NCBI GenBank assembly: GCA_934047225.1
Contig: CAKOHE010000013.1
Location: 186,001 to 250,000 of the forward strand
Direction: 5' to 3'
From: Ypsolopha sequella
Lineage: Eukaryota; Arthropoda; Insecta; Lepidoptera; Ypsolophidae
DNA length: 64,000 nucleotides
Made by a program: the position numbers and the translations under genes. Below are positions 46,961 to 58,619 of this stretch, piece by piece (the stretch's first letter is position 1; each line of letters begins with the position of its first letter). The notes below the pieces were generated by a model, which saw only the letters and a program-made list of their open reading frames with translations, ran no database searches and had not been told where the DNA came from.

Positions 46961-47975
46961 CAGAACACTTGTTTACACATAAAATGTAATTTGATACATT
47001 TTAATGAGTACTGGTGTTCTTCACAACTGAACCCATTAGCGAATGTTTTGAAAATTTAATATACTTTTACTATTTCGTCCATAACACAGTGTGGTAAAAA
47101 AAAATGTTGGGTAAAAATTAGGGCCTTTTTCTTACAATCCACAACATTTCAAATTATTAACCCGCTAATTTTAATAGCTAACTCGAAAGCTGATAAAAAG
47201 TTTAAGGGTTTTGAATTTTACCCCTTTCCAAAATATTGATTTTACATATTTAAATATTTATTTATATCTTTAATTTTTGAACAAAGGTGATGTGGGCATA
47301 ATGGCACATATGCCTTTGCCAAAAAAAAAAAAAAAACGTTTTCCTTTGCCTGTCCCAAAAAAGTTAAACGGAATGTCAAGGACCCAGTGGTGACATCTTA
47401 GGGATTTTACCCCTAAATTTAGGGATTAGAAGTGTTAAAAAGCAGGAATTTTTGTGGGGTTTTTTATGGGCTTCGAACAAAACTTGCGAGAGTCAACAGT
47501 TCATTTATATCAAATTCGTTCGCTTGTTGCCGTCGCTCAGTTCGTTCGTTTCGTAAAATTCATTTAGGTCTAAACTTGGCTTATTATTTTTGTATTTGTG
47601 GTACAAGACAAGAGTGTAAATTTGATAACAGTGTCGAAAAATGGCAAAGACAGTCTAATGAAAGCCGAGAGTAACTACCTTACACGGGTATGGAAAATCT
47701 TTTTTTTCGTCATTTTCTCTTGCCCGTGTCAGGTCAGTTTTCATTATACAGACAGACTCTATCAAAAAATTACAAACTGGATATGAAGGCGTTTTATTTT
47801 ATAATTACGAACGACTTGTGCACTACATCAAATCATTTTTATTATAGAAATATTATCTAGGGCTTATAGAGGTATTTAAAAAATCTTCGGGTTTACATTT
47901 AGGTAAGGGTTAGCAACACTGCAAGGGCCGAGTTCCGTTCGATAACAACAACTTGTTGCTAAATAAGAAGTTAGG
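46961..47975. other. No gene recognised
   Basis: AT-rich with a poly-A run at 47322-47336; open frames here are short and unrecognised. Confidence 0.45.
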
Positions 47976-48263
47976 TTATAATTTATTATCCATTTCTTTT
48001 GCCAAAATACATTTGTCACTAGTCACAGCATCAGACAGTTTTGGATTTGTCCAGTAGCAATTTACTGAGGTCACTGATGGCTCATCAGTACGCTTGATTA
48101 GCCGCATGATAAAACATATTGAATGTTTGCAACCACCTTCACTTGCTGCACATTTCACCTCCGATATAGTTTCTTCGGTTTCATTTATAGTTGCAATCAC
48201 TGTGTACATTTTGCAACGAACTTTATGCTCAGGAGTTACTCTACCTTGAACAAAACACAACAT
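47976..48263 (-). pseudogene. SWIM-type zinc-finger fragment
   Basis: 95 codons including YTVIATINETEETISEVKCA, then ASEGGCKHSICFIM and TSVNCYWTNPKLS. The Cys...GGCKH core followed by a hydrophobic helix and a CYW-P-LS tail resembles the SWIM finger found upstream of YqaJ-type nuclease domains in many multicopy insect proteins (family knowledge). No nuclease domain or continuation is visible. It may be one exon of a larger gene or a transposon-borne fragment. Confidence 0.5.
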
Positions 48264-48274
48264 ATTTTCCCTTT

Positions 48275-48420
48275 TTAACCGACTTCAAAAAGGAGGCGGT
48301 TCTCAATTCGACTGTATGTTTTTTTTTTTTCTTTTTTTTTTTTTGGCGTTGTTACTCCATAACTCCGTCATTTCTGAACCGATTTGAACAATTCTTTTTT
48401 TGTTTGAAAGAGTGTACTTC
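48275..48420 (+). repeat. Dispersed repeat 'ACCGACTTCAAAAAGGAGG'
   Basis: TAACCGACTTCAAAAAGGAG, a T-run, then CCATAACTCCGTCATTTCTG: a phrase common in moth intergenic DNA (family knowledge). Confidence 0.55.
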
Positions 48421-48469
48421 CAGGTAGGTCCCATTTTGGGTTTGGTCATGATCTGATGAAGGTCTTCAG

Positions 48470-48930
48470 AGATAGGCAGTGGAACTCCTCAGAAAATGAC
48501 AGCATACCTCTCGAAATTGAGGTAATCGCTTTGTACCTGGGTGCTGATTACAAGGTATTACTTGAAAATCATCATTCTTCCACCTGACCTTCGATCCTGG
48601 CTTCATCAACATATTCATCATAGAACTCCTCAACGGATCAGAGCACATAACTCGAGATTGCGGCAATCACTGCGTTAGGGTGCTAATTCAAGGGTATTAC
48701 TTGGAGATTACCAGAATACCACCCTGACCTTCGATCCTGGCTTCATCACCATAGAACTCCTCAACGGATGACAGCACATAACTTTGGATTGCGGCAATCA
48801 GTTTGTGTTATGGTGCTCATTGCAGGGCATTGCTTGAAAATTGCCAGTATACCCACCTGACCTTCGATTTTGGCTTCATCACCGTAGAACTCTTTAATGA
48901 ATGACAGCACATAACTCGAGATTGATAGCA
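48470..48930. repeat. Degenerate tandem repeat of about 135 bp, three to four units
   Basis: CTGACCTTCGATCCTGGCTT occurs at 48584 and 48724 and in variant form at 48857, each followed by GAACTCCTCAACGGAT-like and GACAGCACATAACT-like phrases. Periods are 140 and 133 bp. Minus-strand frames here are by-products. Confidence 0.8.
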
Positions 48931-49055
48931 GGAAGCTACTCAAACATAGCTACTTATACTCACTTGAACTTCGTTTCATATTAAAACCACGTTTGCAAGA
49001 ACTACCCATATTTCACAATTTAACCCAGCAACACTAAAAAATGTGAAATAAAATA

Positions 49056-49400
49056 AACTTTTAACAAAAAAATAGCAACCGACTTCAATAGTAACAGCAG
49101 TCATTCACTAAAAAGTTAATAATAATTCTATAAAGACCGATGGTACCGAAGCAACGCTTTTGCCGACTTCTTTCTTCCTGAAACATTATGTTATCTAGAA
49201 GTCGGCGTATTTCCTACGATATAGCAACATAAAAACCAATATAAGAACGCCGACTTCTAGATAACATAACGTTTCAGGAAGAAAGAAGTCGGCAAAAGCG
49301 TTGCTTCGGTACCATCGGTCTTTATAGAATTATTATTAACTTTTTAGTGAATGACTGCTGTTACTATTGAAGTCGGTTGCTATTTTTTTGTTAAAAGTTT
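49056..49400. mobile_element. Complete foldback MITE, about 345 bp
   Basis: Both halves are near-perfect inverted copies: AAACTTTTAACAAAAAAATA at 49056 and its complement ending at 49400, with arms of about 150 bp and a short loop near 49211-49248 (TTTCCTACGATATAGC). The truncated relative is at 8904-9147 and a scrap at 61640-61735. Confidence 0.88.
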
Positions 49401-49944
49401 TTACCTCGACGTAGCCGACTGATGTCTCTACGAACGAGTCTCTGGACGAGATCAACATTTTGGCTCCTCGGATTTCCGCGACGTTGAATGTGTCATTTTC
49501 ACGCATATACCGCAGCAACATCATCGGCTGTCCGCCATGGAAAACCCATTCGAAATTTTCATTGGAAATTAGTTATTGTTCTGACTCTGAGGAAATGTCG
49601 TACAAGTTTGAGGTTATAAATTCGAAATTTGATAGCTAGTTCTTTTTTTTCCTGCTAGACAAAGGTTTTCGTAGCTCTTCAGCCCACATCTTCGATATCT
49701 GAATTATTTTCAAAATATCTCTAAAACGAATCAATAAAAAAATATTTTTTAATGTGTTTCGTAATAAGCAATTAAATATATCTAAACAGACATTATTATT
49801 TTTTTACCTTACCAGAAATGAAAACATGTGGATTGATTAGAAGTCTCAACATTTGTTGTTCACAGTTTACAGATAGCCGTGAGTGTGACTCGTGACTTAC
49901 TTACCGGTACGTTCCTCTACTGTTCAAGGTACGTGCCTCTATTG
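49401..49944. other. No gene recognised
   Basis: The minus-strand frame at 49336-49524 overlaps the foldback and is unrecognised. Nothing else is visible. Confidence 0.4.
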
Positions 49945-50110
49945 TTGAATGAATGAATGAATGAATGGACACTTTATTGTACACAAAAGACATATAAAAA
50001 GAAAACAAGACTCTTGAAAAGATAATTTAGTACAAAGGCGGGCTTACCACTTAAAGCGATTTCTTTCAGCCAACCTTTGGGTGGTGAAGAAATCATTATC
50101 ATTATAAATT
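49945..50110 (-). repeat. LINE 3' end with (CATT)n tail
   Basis: On the minus strand it ends TTGTGTACAATAAAGTGTCC followed by (ATTC)n, with CCAAAGGTTGGCTGAAAG upstream. A tetranucleotide tail after AATAAA is typical of a non-LTR 3' end inserted on the minus strand. Confidence 0.6.
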
Positions 50111-50221
50111 AAAAGGGGGATATTATAAAATAATTATATAAATGTTCAGTAAATTAAGGCCAGTAAATAAATTGTTATCAAAAGTTAATCCGAATTGGTT
50201 CAAATTTTATTTTCTAAACCA

Positions 50222-50296
50222 CTCGGTAGCGCAGTCATCGCTAGCGCACTTGTCATGAATGCAAGAGGTCGTAGGTTCGAATCCTAGACAGTCGAT
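50222..50296 (+). other. tRNA-like sequence (SINE head or tRNA pseudogene)
   Basis: It has box A (GGTAGCGCAGTC) and box B (GGTTCGAATCC) at normal spacing, and a T-run follows. The acceptor stem barely pairs, one T-stem pair is lost, and the anticodon loop lacks U33, so a working tRNA is unlikely. It lies directly before the 117-bp array. Confidence 0.6.
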
Positions 50297-50322
50297 GTTT
50301 TTCAAAATATTTGTCTTTCTTG

Positions 50323-50908
50323 AAATTTGTTTCTTATTGTTGTTTTCCAGTATGTGATGCGCGCTATAACAGTTAAAACTGAGTAAGTTGCACTTAATTA
50401 TTATTAGAGTGCATTACAAACTATAAATCAATCAGAAACAAATTTGTTTCTTATTGTTGTTTTCCAGTATGTGATGCGCGCTATAACAGTTAAAACTGAG
50501 TAAGTTGCACTTAATTATTATTAGAGTGCATTACAAACTATAAATCAATCAGAAACAAATTTGTTTCTTATTGTTGTTTTCCAGTATGTGATGCGCGCTA
50601 TAACAGTTAAAACTGAGTAAGTTGCACTTAATTATTATTAGAGTGCATTACAAACTATAAATCAATCAGAAACAAATTTGTTTCTTATTGTTGTTTTCCA
50701 GTATGTGATGCGCGCTATAACAGTTAAAACTGAGTAAGTTGCACTTAATTATTATTAGAGTGCATTACAAACTATAAATCAATCAGAAACAAATTTGTTT
50801 CTTATTGTTGTTTTCCAGTATGTGATGCGCGCTATAACAGTTAAAACTGAGTAAGTTGCACTTAATTATTATTAGAGTGCATTACAAACTATAAATCAAT
50901 CAGAAACA
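50323..50908. repeat. 117-bp tandem repeat, five copies
   Basis: Starts AAATTTGTTTCTTATTGTTG at 50323, 50440 and 50557, then every 117 bp; copies look identical. Each unit includes a pyrimidine tract ending TTTTCCAG, 32 bp, then GTAAGT. Confidence 0.92.
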
Positions 50909-51450
50909 AATTGTCTTGTCTGTCTAGGCGTAATTTCTTGGCATTGATCTTCACCAAATAATGGGGTAACCACTCACCTTGACCGCCGAGGGCTGGGCAG
51001 GAATCCGACACGTGGAAGATGGAGTACACACGACCGTCACTTATTTGAACAAGCTGGCCAGCTACACAATCACCAAAAGTTTATAAAATTGTATATAACA
51101 ACCGAAATGTCCATTAATACCACCAGATAGTTTTATAGATTAAGTCTCAAAAAAAAGCCGTCCGATCGTGACAAGCGCCGAATGAGCAGAGCCTTATTGC
51201 ACTATTGCATTGGGATAGCTGTTAAGATAGTGTAATGTAGTAAATAAACAAATAAATGTATGAAAAATACTCATTGTATACGGCATCAATACGGGATTGT
51301 ATTTTCTTATACAAAACCTGGCCACTTACAGGTAACTGTAATATGTTATCACTGTAATATGTATACCTGTGTGTTATCACAGGTTTCCTGGGATGATGAA
51401 AATATAGCCATAAAGCATTAAAGCCATTAATTTAATCTATGGCAATTGAT
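50909..51450. other. No gene recognised
   Basis: Unique-looking, mildly GC-richer at its left end (ACCGCCGAGGGCTGGGCAGG near 50980). No supported open frame. Confidence 0.45.
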
Positions 51451-52550
51451 TTTGATAAAAATCTTTATGTAGTAGACAAACTCATTCTAAAAACACACAT
51501 AAATAAGTGCAGTATAGTTAGTTCTTTTAAAAGTTCATTTTATTATATATTATATTTTATTTTGATAAAAATCTTTATGTAGTAGACAAACTCATTCTAA
51601 AAACACACATAAATAAGTGCAGTATAGTTAGTTCTTTTAAAAGTTCATTTTATTATATATTATATTTTATTTTGATAAAAATCTTTATGTAGTAGACAAA
51701 CTCATTCTAAAAACACACATAAATAAGTGCAGTATAGTAAGTTCTTTTAAAAGTTCATTTTATTATATATTATATTTTATTTTGATAAAAATCTTTATGT
51801 AGTAGACAAACTCATTCTAAAAACACACATAAATAAGTGCAGTATAGTTAGTTCTTTTAAAAGTTCATTTTATTATATATTATATTTTATTTTGATAAAA
51901 ATCTTTATGTAGTAGACAAACTCATTCTAAAAACACACATAAATAAGTGCAGTATAGTTAGTTCTTTTAAAAGTTCATTTTATTATATATTATATTTTAT
52001 TTTGATAAAAATCTTTATGTAGTAGACAAACTCATTCTAAAAACACACATAAATAAGTGCAGTATAGTTAGTTCTTTTAAAAGTTCATTTTATTATATAT
52101 TATATTTTATTTTGATAAAAATCTTTATGTAGTAGACAAACTCATTCTAAAAACACACATAAATAAGTGCAGTATAGTTAGTTCTTTTAAAAGTTCATTT
52201 TATTATATATTATATTTTATTTTGATAAAAATCTTTATGTAGTAGACAAACTCATTCTAAAAACACACATAAATAAGTGCAGTATAGTTAGTTCTTTTAA
52301 AAGTTCATTTTATTATATATTATATTTTATTTTGATAAAAATCTTTATGTAGTAGACAAACTCATTCTAAAAACACACATAAATAAGTGCAGTATAGTTA
52401 GTTCTTTTAAAAGTTCATTTTATTATATATTATATTTTATTTTGATAAAAATCTTTATGTAGTAGACAAACTCATTCTAAAAACACACATAAATAAGTGC
52501 AGTATAGTTAGTTCTTTTAAAAGTTCATTTTATTATATATTATATTTTAT
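51451..52550. repeat. 110-bp tandem repeat, ten copies
   Basis: TTTGATAAAAATCTTTATGT begins units at 51451, 51561, 51671 and onward to 52441, ending at 52550. Copies are virtually identical (one T-to-A change in the third), so the array is young. Confidence 0.95.
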
Positions 52551-53689
52551 TTCAATATATAAAATTACATATGTACACATTAAAATTGGTTACATATATA
52601 TAAATATATAATGTTTAAACGAGCAGCACTGGTTGGCGGAGGACGAGACGTCTCCAGAGCCGAGACGGGTGCGTCTCTGCTTCCGCCAACTGGCGTCACA
52701 CGTCACTCCTCTCATTTGTATAGCATGCAGTGTTTACCTGTTATTGTAGTTACACTCTATTCCTACTGTACGATAGATTAATTGTATGTTGTTAAGTGTA
52801 TCATGTGTTGGTAGACCAAATAAATAAAAAATAAATAATGTATTCCTGCAGGATTAATTCCAATGATGGAACGGGTACTCAATTTAATAATATAATTTAT
52901 TTGTAGTCTATAGCCGACTCTGGTGGTTTGATTCTCTGCTGTTTTCTGCATCTGGTGTAATCGTATTATTTCTGAACAGAAAAGATAAACTCTTACTTTA
53001 GTGCATGTATGTTTGTTGTGGAAGTTTCACCAATACAGGTGATGTATGTCGAACCCCTAGAAAAATACGAGCTATATAATTTCTAAAATATGTCAGTAAT
53101 ATACAGAATGTATATAGACAGGTAGCTTTAAATGAAACCATTAACCAAAACCTACTGATCATACTGAACAATTTTCCAAAAAAAACATACCCGTGCAAAA
53201 AAAATAGACTTTCCCATACAGTATTTAAAGCAAGGTAGTTAAAGTACGATAGTATGGAAAGGGTAACAATAAAAAACTTGCTTACAAGAAAAACTTTATA
53301 GAAGTAACTAAATATAAATATGTAATTTTTTAAATTTTTATGTTTTGTTTCTGGATGTAAAATACAGTGTTTTTAAAGTATGGTTTACATTACAAAAAAA
53401 AAGAAAGCATTACAGTTTTGCACGTAGGCATGAGTATATATACGTGGGACACTCGAAAATTTTTGCGATTGCTAAAAAAAATGTTCTTCGGATTATAGTT
53501 TTATTATACAATATTTTCAAAGAACTCTCCACCAGCATCTTTAAAAAGTTTCATGCGTCTAAACCAATTTTCGAATCACTTTTTCCAGTCCGCCTCAGGC
53601 ACCTCTTCTACGGCCTTCTTGAATGCTGTTAGTGCATCTTCCGGCCATGAAAACTGTATCCCTTATTATTATTTGACACATATATTGCA
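52551..53689. other. No gene recognised; one hairpin
   Basis: Around 52632-52692 GTTGGCGGA and TCCGCCAAC form an inverted pair enclosing AGACG/CGTCT pairs, followed about 120 bp later by AATAAATAAAAAATAAAT. This may be a transposon end. The rest is AT-rich without coding signal. Confidence 0.45.
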
Positions 53690-54154
53690 CACATTACTAT
53701 TGCCAAATGGGTACTTTCTAAAGCCTACTCCTCGTTTATGGCCAAACCAAAAATAATGAAAAAAATTATTATGAATAATCAGCTCTTAGACAACATATGC
53801 AACATTTTTCTATTTCATACCACCAAAACTTCTACATGGAAAAATTTATTAACTAAATGGTGTTTTTTGGCTTGAATTTCCAACTGCTCTTAAGTGGCTT
53901 GGCCGATTGAATTCATTTATGCTTTGATAAATAGATAAACTTGATAGCTATAAACCTAACATAGGATTATTCAATCGAACAGTCACGTCCATGTGAAAAG
54001 TATAATTTTCTCCTATTTCGCTCTTTCAAGGACGCAGTGAGCGTCGTAACAGCCACTATGCATTGCGCGCTGATATGAACGTTATTTCAATGTCGTTTCC
54101 ATTGATATTCGTACTGACAAATATCGAACTGCTAATTTGGCGATGGTAATCGCC
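53690..54154. mobile_element. MITE related to 14254-14648, about 460 bp
   Basis: CCAAATGGGTACTTTCTAAA to GGTAATCGCC, followed by TTAA at 54155-54158. It keeps the family core GGATTATTCAATCGAAC and GACGCAGTGAGCGTCGTAAC. The left TTAA is not obvious. Confidence 0.65.
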
Positions 54155-54158
54155 TTAA

Positions 54159-55362
54159 GGTGCAATATATGTGTCAAATAGAAGGAAGAAACATGAGACA
54201 TTACCTACGTGATAAATTCTTCCGTTCAGCAAATTTTAGAAACACCTATAATCTTAAGTTAGTTTGCTGCAGAAACAATGAAATATGGCCAAAACATGTA
54301 ATATATCGAAACTGTTTTTCAATCAGCATGCCTTGGCATAAACTTTCCACACTCAATTAGCAAAGCAAATGTTTTCATGTTATTCTGTCCAACAGAGAGA
54401 TAGACACCGATTTATAGCTCTGAGAGTGTCTTTTTTTGACTAACAAAAGAATGCAATTCACACTGATTTTTAATGCAAAGTGGGGTACCTCATCATCAGA
54501 CATTTAAACCCTATCAGTATTCAGAATCGATAGCTCAATTCTTATTAACGAGCCAATTCTGTCAACCTGCTACTGTCAACTCAGTAAATCACAATCAAAA
54601 ATAAACCCACACACCTTGTAATTACTATCAAAATCGGCCGAAAAGCCAAACGGTTATGGGGATATACATGATAGTCAATAAAGGTGGCTTAGTAATATCG
54701 ATAAGTTTGTGTTTCCCGATATTGTTGAGTTTGCGTTCCCGAGTTCTCTATCTGTTTGCGTATGGACTAGTTTGGAATATTGCTAGAGTTGTTTCGCACT
54801 TTATCGATGAAAACTTTGTAGGTCAGCAGGAAAACAAAGCATTAAAAATGTATGTTTCTAACTAATATGTCTTTGGTGAAAGTTAGCTTAATGTTACCTG
54901 TTTACATACGTATATTTATGGCTAGTATACTTTTGAATCTCAATGAAATATAGACAAAACATTTTTATTTGTAAAAATAACTGTGTGGTTTATATATTAA
55001 AAGATGAAATATTCATCGATAAACCCCCATCTCTACGTTCCACATTCAACCGAAAAGCCACCGTGGCCTTTATAATCGCTATGAAACTGGCTGGCTTTGT
55101 ACCTATTACGGGTCATATGTGACCGCGTATCATATCTGTCCCGTAATTGAGTCTGGGTTTTTGCTAAAGCATCGACAAATTGAATTATTGGCCTGTTTTA
55201 TTGTTGTTTGCGTCTGCTCTTCACAAATTCAATGCCAGATTTGTAGCAACCGTTAATAGCAAGAAAATGATCAACAATTATAATTGATAACTTACAATTA
55301 GGTCATTGTTACAACTGAGAGTTAAACATTAATTGTTAGAAGTGAGCAGGGTAAATGCTGCT
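54159..55362. other. No gene recognised
   Basis: AT-rich DNA with only short open frames that I do not recognise. Confidence 0.45.
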
Positions 55363-55366
55363 TTAA

Positions 55367-55782
55367 GAGGCTATACGAATTTTATTTTTGTCACTGTCAC
55401 TCCAAACGAAAAATCGCGCAGTGCGAGAGGGGCGGATTCAGGGCAAAAGGGAAAAAAGTTGGTTTTATATTTATATTAAAAAAACTAAAATAGCTAGCAA
55501 ATTTTCAAATATTAAATCTCTAGATATTATTGAAACACACCTAATAAAATATGTTTGATTTCTGTATATGGTTCCTATTCGTCAAACGAGGAGAAAAATT
55601 GTGTTTGAAGACCACATTTCAACAATTATTTCTAGCGAGGAAAATTTTTCCAAACATGTTTTTCAATTTCAAAACCCTAGATTATATAGTCAAAATACAT
55701 ATACAAGAAATTTATTAAAATTGTCCGTGTATTTCATGAAATACACAGAAAAGAAACACCCGTGTTTTTTTCGCATATCGCC
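55367..55782. mobile_element. TTAA-flanked MITE, 416 bp
   Basis: TTAA at 55363-55366 and 55783-55786. Ends GAGGCTATACGAA and TTCGCATATCGCC are imperfect inverted repeats. The interior phrases GCGCAGTGCGAGAGGGGCGG and AAAGTTGGTTTTATA recur at 56799-57449. Confidence 0.75.
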
Positions 55783-55786
55783 TTAA

Positions 55787-56229
55787 AAAGTCAAATTGTA
55801 ATCCTGAAACTTCAACTGAGTACAGATGCCTGCAGTTCAAACATCCTGTTTGTAATCAATTTTAACAGCATAGCCGTCGCATAGCAATACGAAATGCCAG
55901 TCTGTCGAAAACGGATAACATCAAGCAAAGCCTTCTATTGGTTTATATACTACGCCCTGTCTGTTTGGGTCGTAACTCAAAAACGGGTGGTGAATTACGC
56001 TAAGAACTGGGGGAAGAAAGTGACCGATTACCAATGACATGATAATCGGTATGCGCAAATGACACACGAGATAGGAATTGCGGTACACCTAAAAAAAAAT
56101 TAAAGACAAATGATTTATATTCCGGTGGTGCCATCAAATCTTCACTATAACTACTAGACGACAATAAAAAAAAAAAGATAAAACAAAAGAAAGCGAATCG
56201 CACGCGATTTTCACTCGTTTTTTTATAAT
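55787..56229. other. No gene recognised
   Basis: Nothing recognisable apart from A-runs. Confidence 0.4.
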
Positions 56230-56340
56230 GTACAGAAATAACAATTTAATGTGCATCGTGGGAATTGAACCGATGATTTCTAGGTTAGCAGGCAAGCGAT
56301 CTATCACTCGGCAGCGATTTAAATCGACGTTACTCGGCCA
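56230..56340 (-). other. tRNA-like sequence (likely SINE or tRNA pseudogene)
   Basis: On the minus strand: TGCCGAGTGATAGATCGC (box A-like), CTTGCCTGCTAACCTAG (anticodon-arm-like) and GGTTCAATTCCC (box B). Flanks do not form a good acceptor stem. Confidence 0.5.
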
Positions 56341-56798
56341 CAGAAGCGGTCTTCATATCCGCCCGACATAAATAAATTACTTTTTCATGCCGATTACTTC
56401 TACGCCGCGGCCGATGGAACATATTGTTCATGACAATCTATACATTCAAATTCAAAAGATGTATTTGCAAAATGGGTATCTACATAAAATAACACTTTTT
56501 ATATGACAAATTGACTTAGAATTATTCTAAGCATATTTAATATTAAAAATACAACAAAATAGCATAAAAATAAATCTAATTCGGAGAAATACAAAACAAA
56601 TATGAAAACTTAGTCATACGTTACTTAGTTTAATAAAATTATACACTTGCGTAAATAAAAAAAAACAGGAATAAATAAAAAGTTTTATAAATAAATAAAT
56701 ACATAATGCAATAAATAGAACAAAGGTCATGGATAAATAAGTTACAAATAAATACCTAACTCCGCCTATTCGATTAGTCTTGCTAATAATAAGGTTAA

Positions 56799-57449
56799 GG
56801 CGATATGTAAAAGTTTTAGCGTCCCTGTTACTCCATATGCGAAAAACCCTCAGTGCGAGAGGGACGGATTCGTGGAAAAGTAGCAAAAAGTCGGTTTTAT
56901 ACTAATATAAAATGTACTAAAGTTGCTATCAAAATTTCGTTTAACCAGCGGGCCTATTATGTATCTCTAGTTGCCTTCTGTACGGGGTGCCTATCATCAA
57001 AAATATAGATATACTATCGAATTCCGATTTCCCAGGGATATGTTCGCACTTGAAGTGACGACATAGTTCGTTAATAGTTCAATACCCACTAAAGGCAATT
57101 TTGAAATTTCAGAGTTTATCTATGTTTTTGATGATAGGCACCTAGTACAGTTGGCAACTAAAGATACAGAATAGGGGGGCAGGTCCTAGATAGCGTTAAA
57201 ACCCATCTAATAAAATATAATTGCAGTCTATATGTCATTCTAAATCGTCAAACCAGGAAAATTGGTGTCGAAAACGACCTCATTTCAATAAATATTTCTA
57301 TCGAGCCGAATTTCTCCAATCGCGTTTATGTTTTAACAGATCCCCAGAAAAAGATTTCAAAAATAATATACTATTTTATCAAAATAATACATTATTTACT
57401 GAAGTAGATATGCAAGTTCTTAAAGTGTAAATTTTTTTTCCGTAGCGCC
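56799..57449. mobile_element. TTAA-flanked MITE, 651 bp, relative of 55367-55782
   Basis: TTAA at 56795-56798 and 57450-57453; ends GGCGATATGTAAAAG and GTAGCGCC. It shares CTCAGTGCGAGAGGGACGG and AAAGTCGGTTTTATA with the 416-bp element. The extra length is due to the foldback at 56955-57175. Confidence 0.72.
56955..57175. mobile_element. Foldback MITE nested in the 651-bp element
   Basis: The left arm CTATTATGTATCTCTAGTTG ... GGTGCCTATCATCAAAAATA (to about 57012) is the inverted complement of 57117-57175 (TTTTTGATGATAGGCACC ... GATACAGAATAG). The 416-bp relative lacks it. Confidence 0.75.
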
Positions 57450-57497
57450 TTAAGGAACTTAGCAAGATCATGTATTTTATCATTATTTTTCCTTTTT

Positions 57498-57950
57498 AGG
57501 GTTCCGTAACTCAAAATGAAAAAACGGAAGCCTTTGATAGATTATAGGATGACTTTGTTGTCCGTGTGTCTGTCTGTCTGTCAAGACCCTCTTGCTCGGG
57601 CCCCGTATAAGATATCAAGTTAAAACTGATAACTCCTACAGAAGTCTAAAGGCCCCTTTCATGGTGCTGTAAAACTCGACGCTAAAAAAACTGCTCACCA
57701 TGTAAATAGGGCACTTCCAGTTGACTTAGAAACTCGATATTTCGTTTGCATTTAGGTCTTAATAGGAAAAATAACCAACTTAATTAGACCCTTTAGATAC
57801 ATAGAGTTTAATAGATCGTTAGTGTCAAGTAAAGTTGGTATTTCATAACTGCAAGTGGAATCATGTTTTTAGGGTTCCATATCCGTATTGTGTGGTGGTA
57901 CGGAACTCACTGTGCGTGAGTACGACTCGCACTTGGTCGATTATTTTTTA
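57498..57950 (+). repeat. GGGTTCCGTA dispersed family, copy at 57.5 kb
   Basis: TTAGGGTTCCGTAACTC, inner AAACGGAAGCC, CTTTGTTGTCCGTGTGTCTG, GCTCGGGCCCCGTATAAG, and the closing GTATTGTGTGGTGGTACGGA and ACTCGCACTTGG, in the same order as 28989-29530. Confidence 0.72.
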
Positions 57951-57954
57951 TATA

Positions 57955-58300
57955 ATATATTTTTCAATGCAAGTGCTCGTAAAGGCCCTCTTTTTATGCA
58001 TCAAAACCGAACAGAAAGTCGATTATTTAGCCCTAGGGCTTTATTATTAATATTTTTTAAATTTATTTACAATGATGGCTAACCTGCAGCTTTTCCTGTG
58101 TACCATAAATGTAATACCTTTTTTCGACTGTTTAACGGCTCTGGATACAGTTCTTTTGAGCCAATGATAATTTAAAGTTCACAAGATTATATTTGTTTTA
58201 TTTCCTCACACTATGCATTGAAAAACGTACCCTCGTGTTTTAAATCATCCTCGTAATTTATTACTTTTCGCCCTTGTAGCATAAACTACTATTTTATTTT
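57955..58300 (-). repeat. Dispersed repeat, inverted copy of 18400-18838
   Basis: TGCTCGTAAAGGCCC, CCGAACAGAAAGTCG, AGCCCTAGGGCTTTAT and CCTCGTAATTTATTAC mirror the copy at 18.4-18.8 kb. Confidence 0.65.
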
Positions 58301-58619
58301 CTTGTACTTTTCAAATTGAATGAAACTTGATGATAAAACATGATTATTGCAAAACGGCTCACCTCAATAACTACTTGTATTTTTGATCGGGATAGCTGAC
58401 CGATAGAAGGCAGTCTGAATCTGTTGAAACTGGTCGGTGAGCAATAATCAAATATAAAGTACTTAATGGTATCTTTAGTTAAGTAAAGAAATAAATAATA
58501 AAAGTAACTAAGGACATTGTAAAGTTAAAAAGAAAAAATTATAAACATACTTTTTGTTCCAGGTGAGTGTTGGATGTCTAACTCCTGACTGCCGAAGCAG
58601 CGATGGCGTCTTGCTGTTG
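58301..58619. other. No gene recognised
   Basis: AT-rich; a possible acceptor TTTTTGTTCCAG at 58550-58561 has no supported exon after it. Confidence 0.35.

Noticed and set aside
48466..48943. Minus-strand frames MPQSRVMC... and MSSFLLSI...
   Set aside because: They fall in a degenerate tandem repeat of about 135 bp and read the same repeat in different frames.
50222..50296. Functional tRNA gene
   Set aside because: Box A and B are present but the acceptor stem does not pair and the anticodon loop lacks U33.
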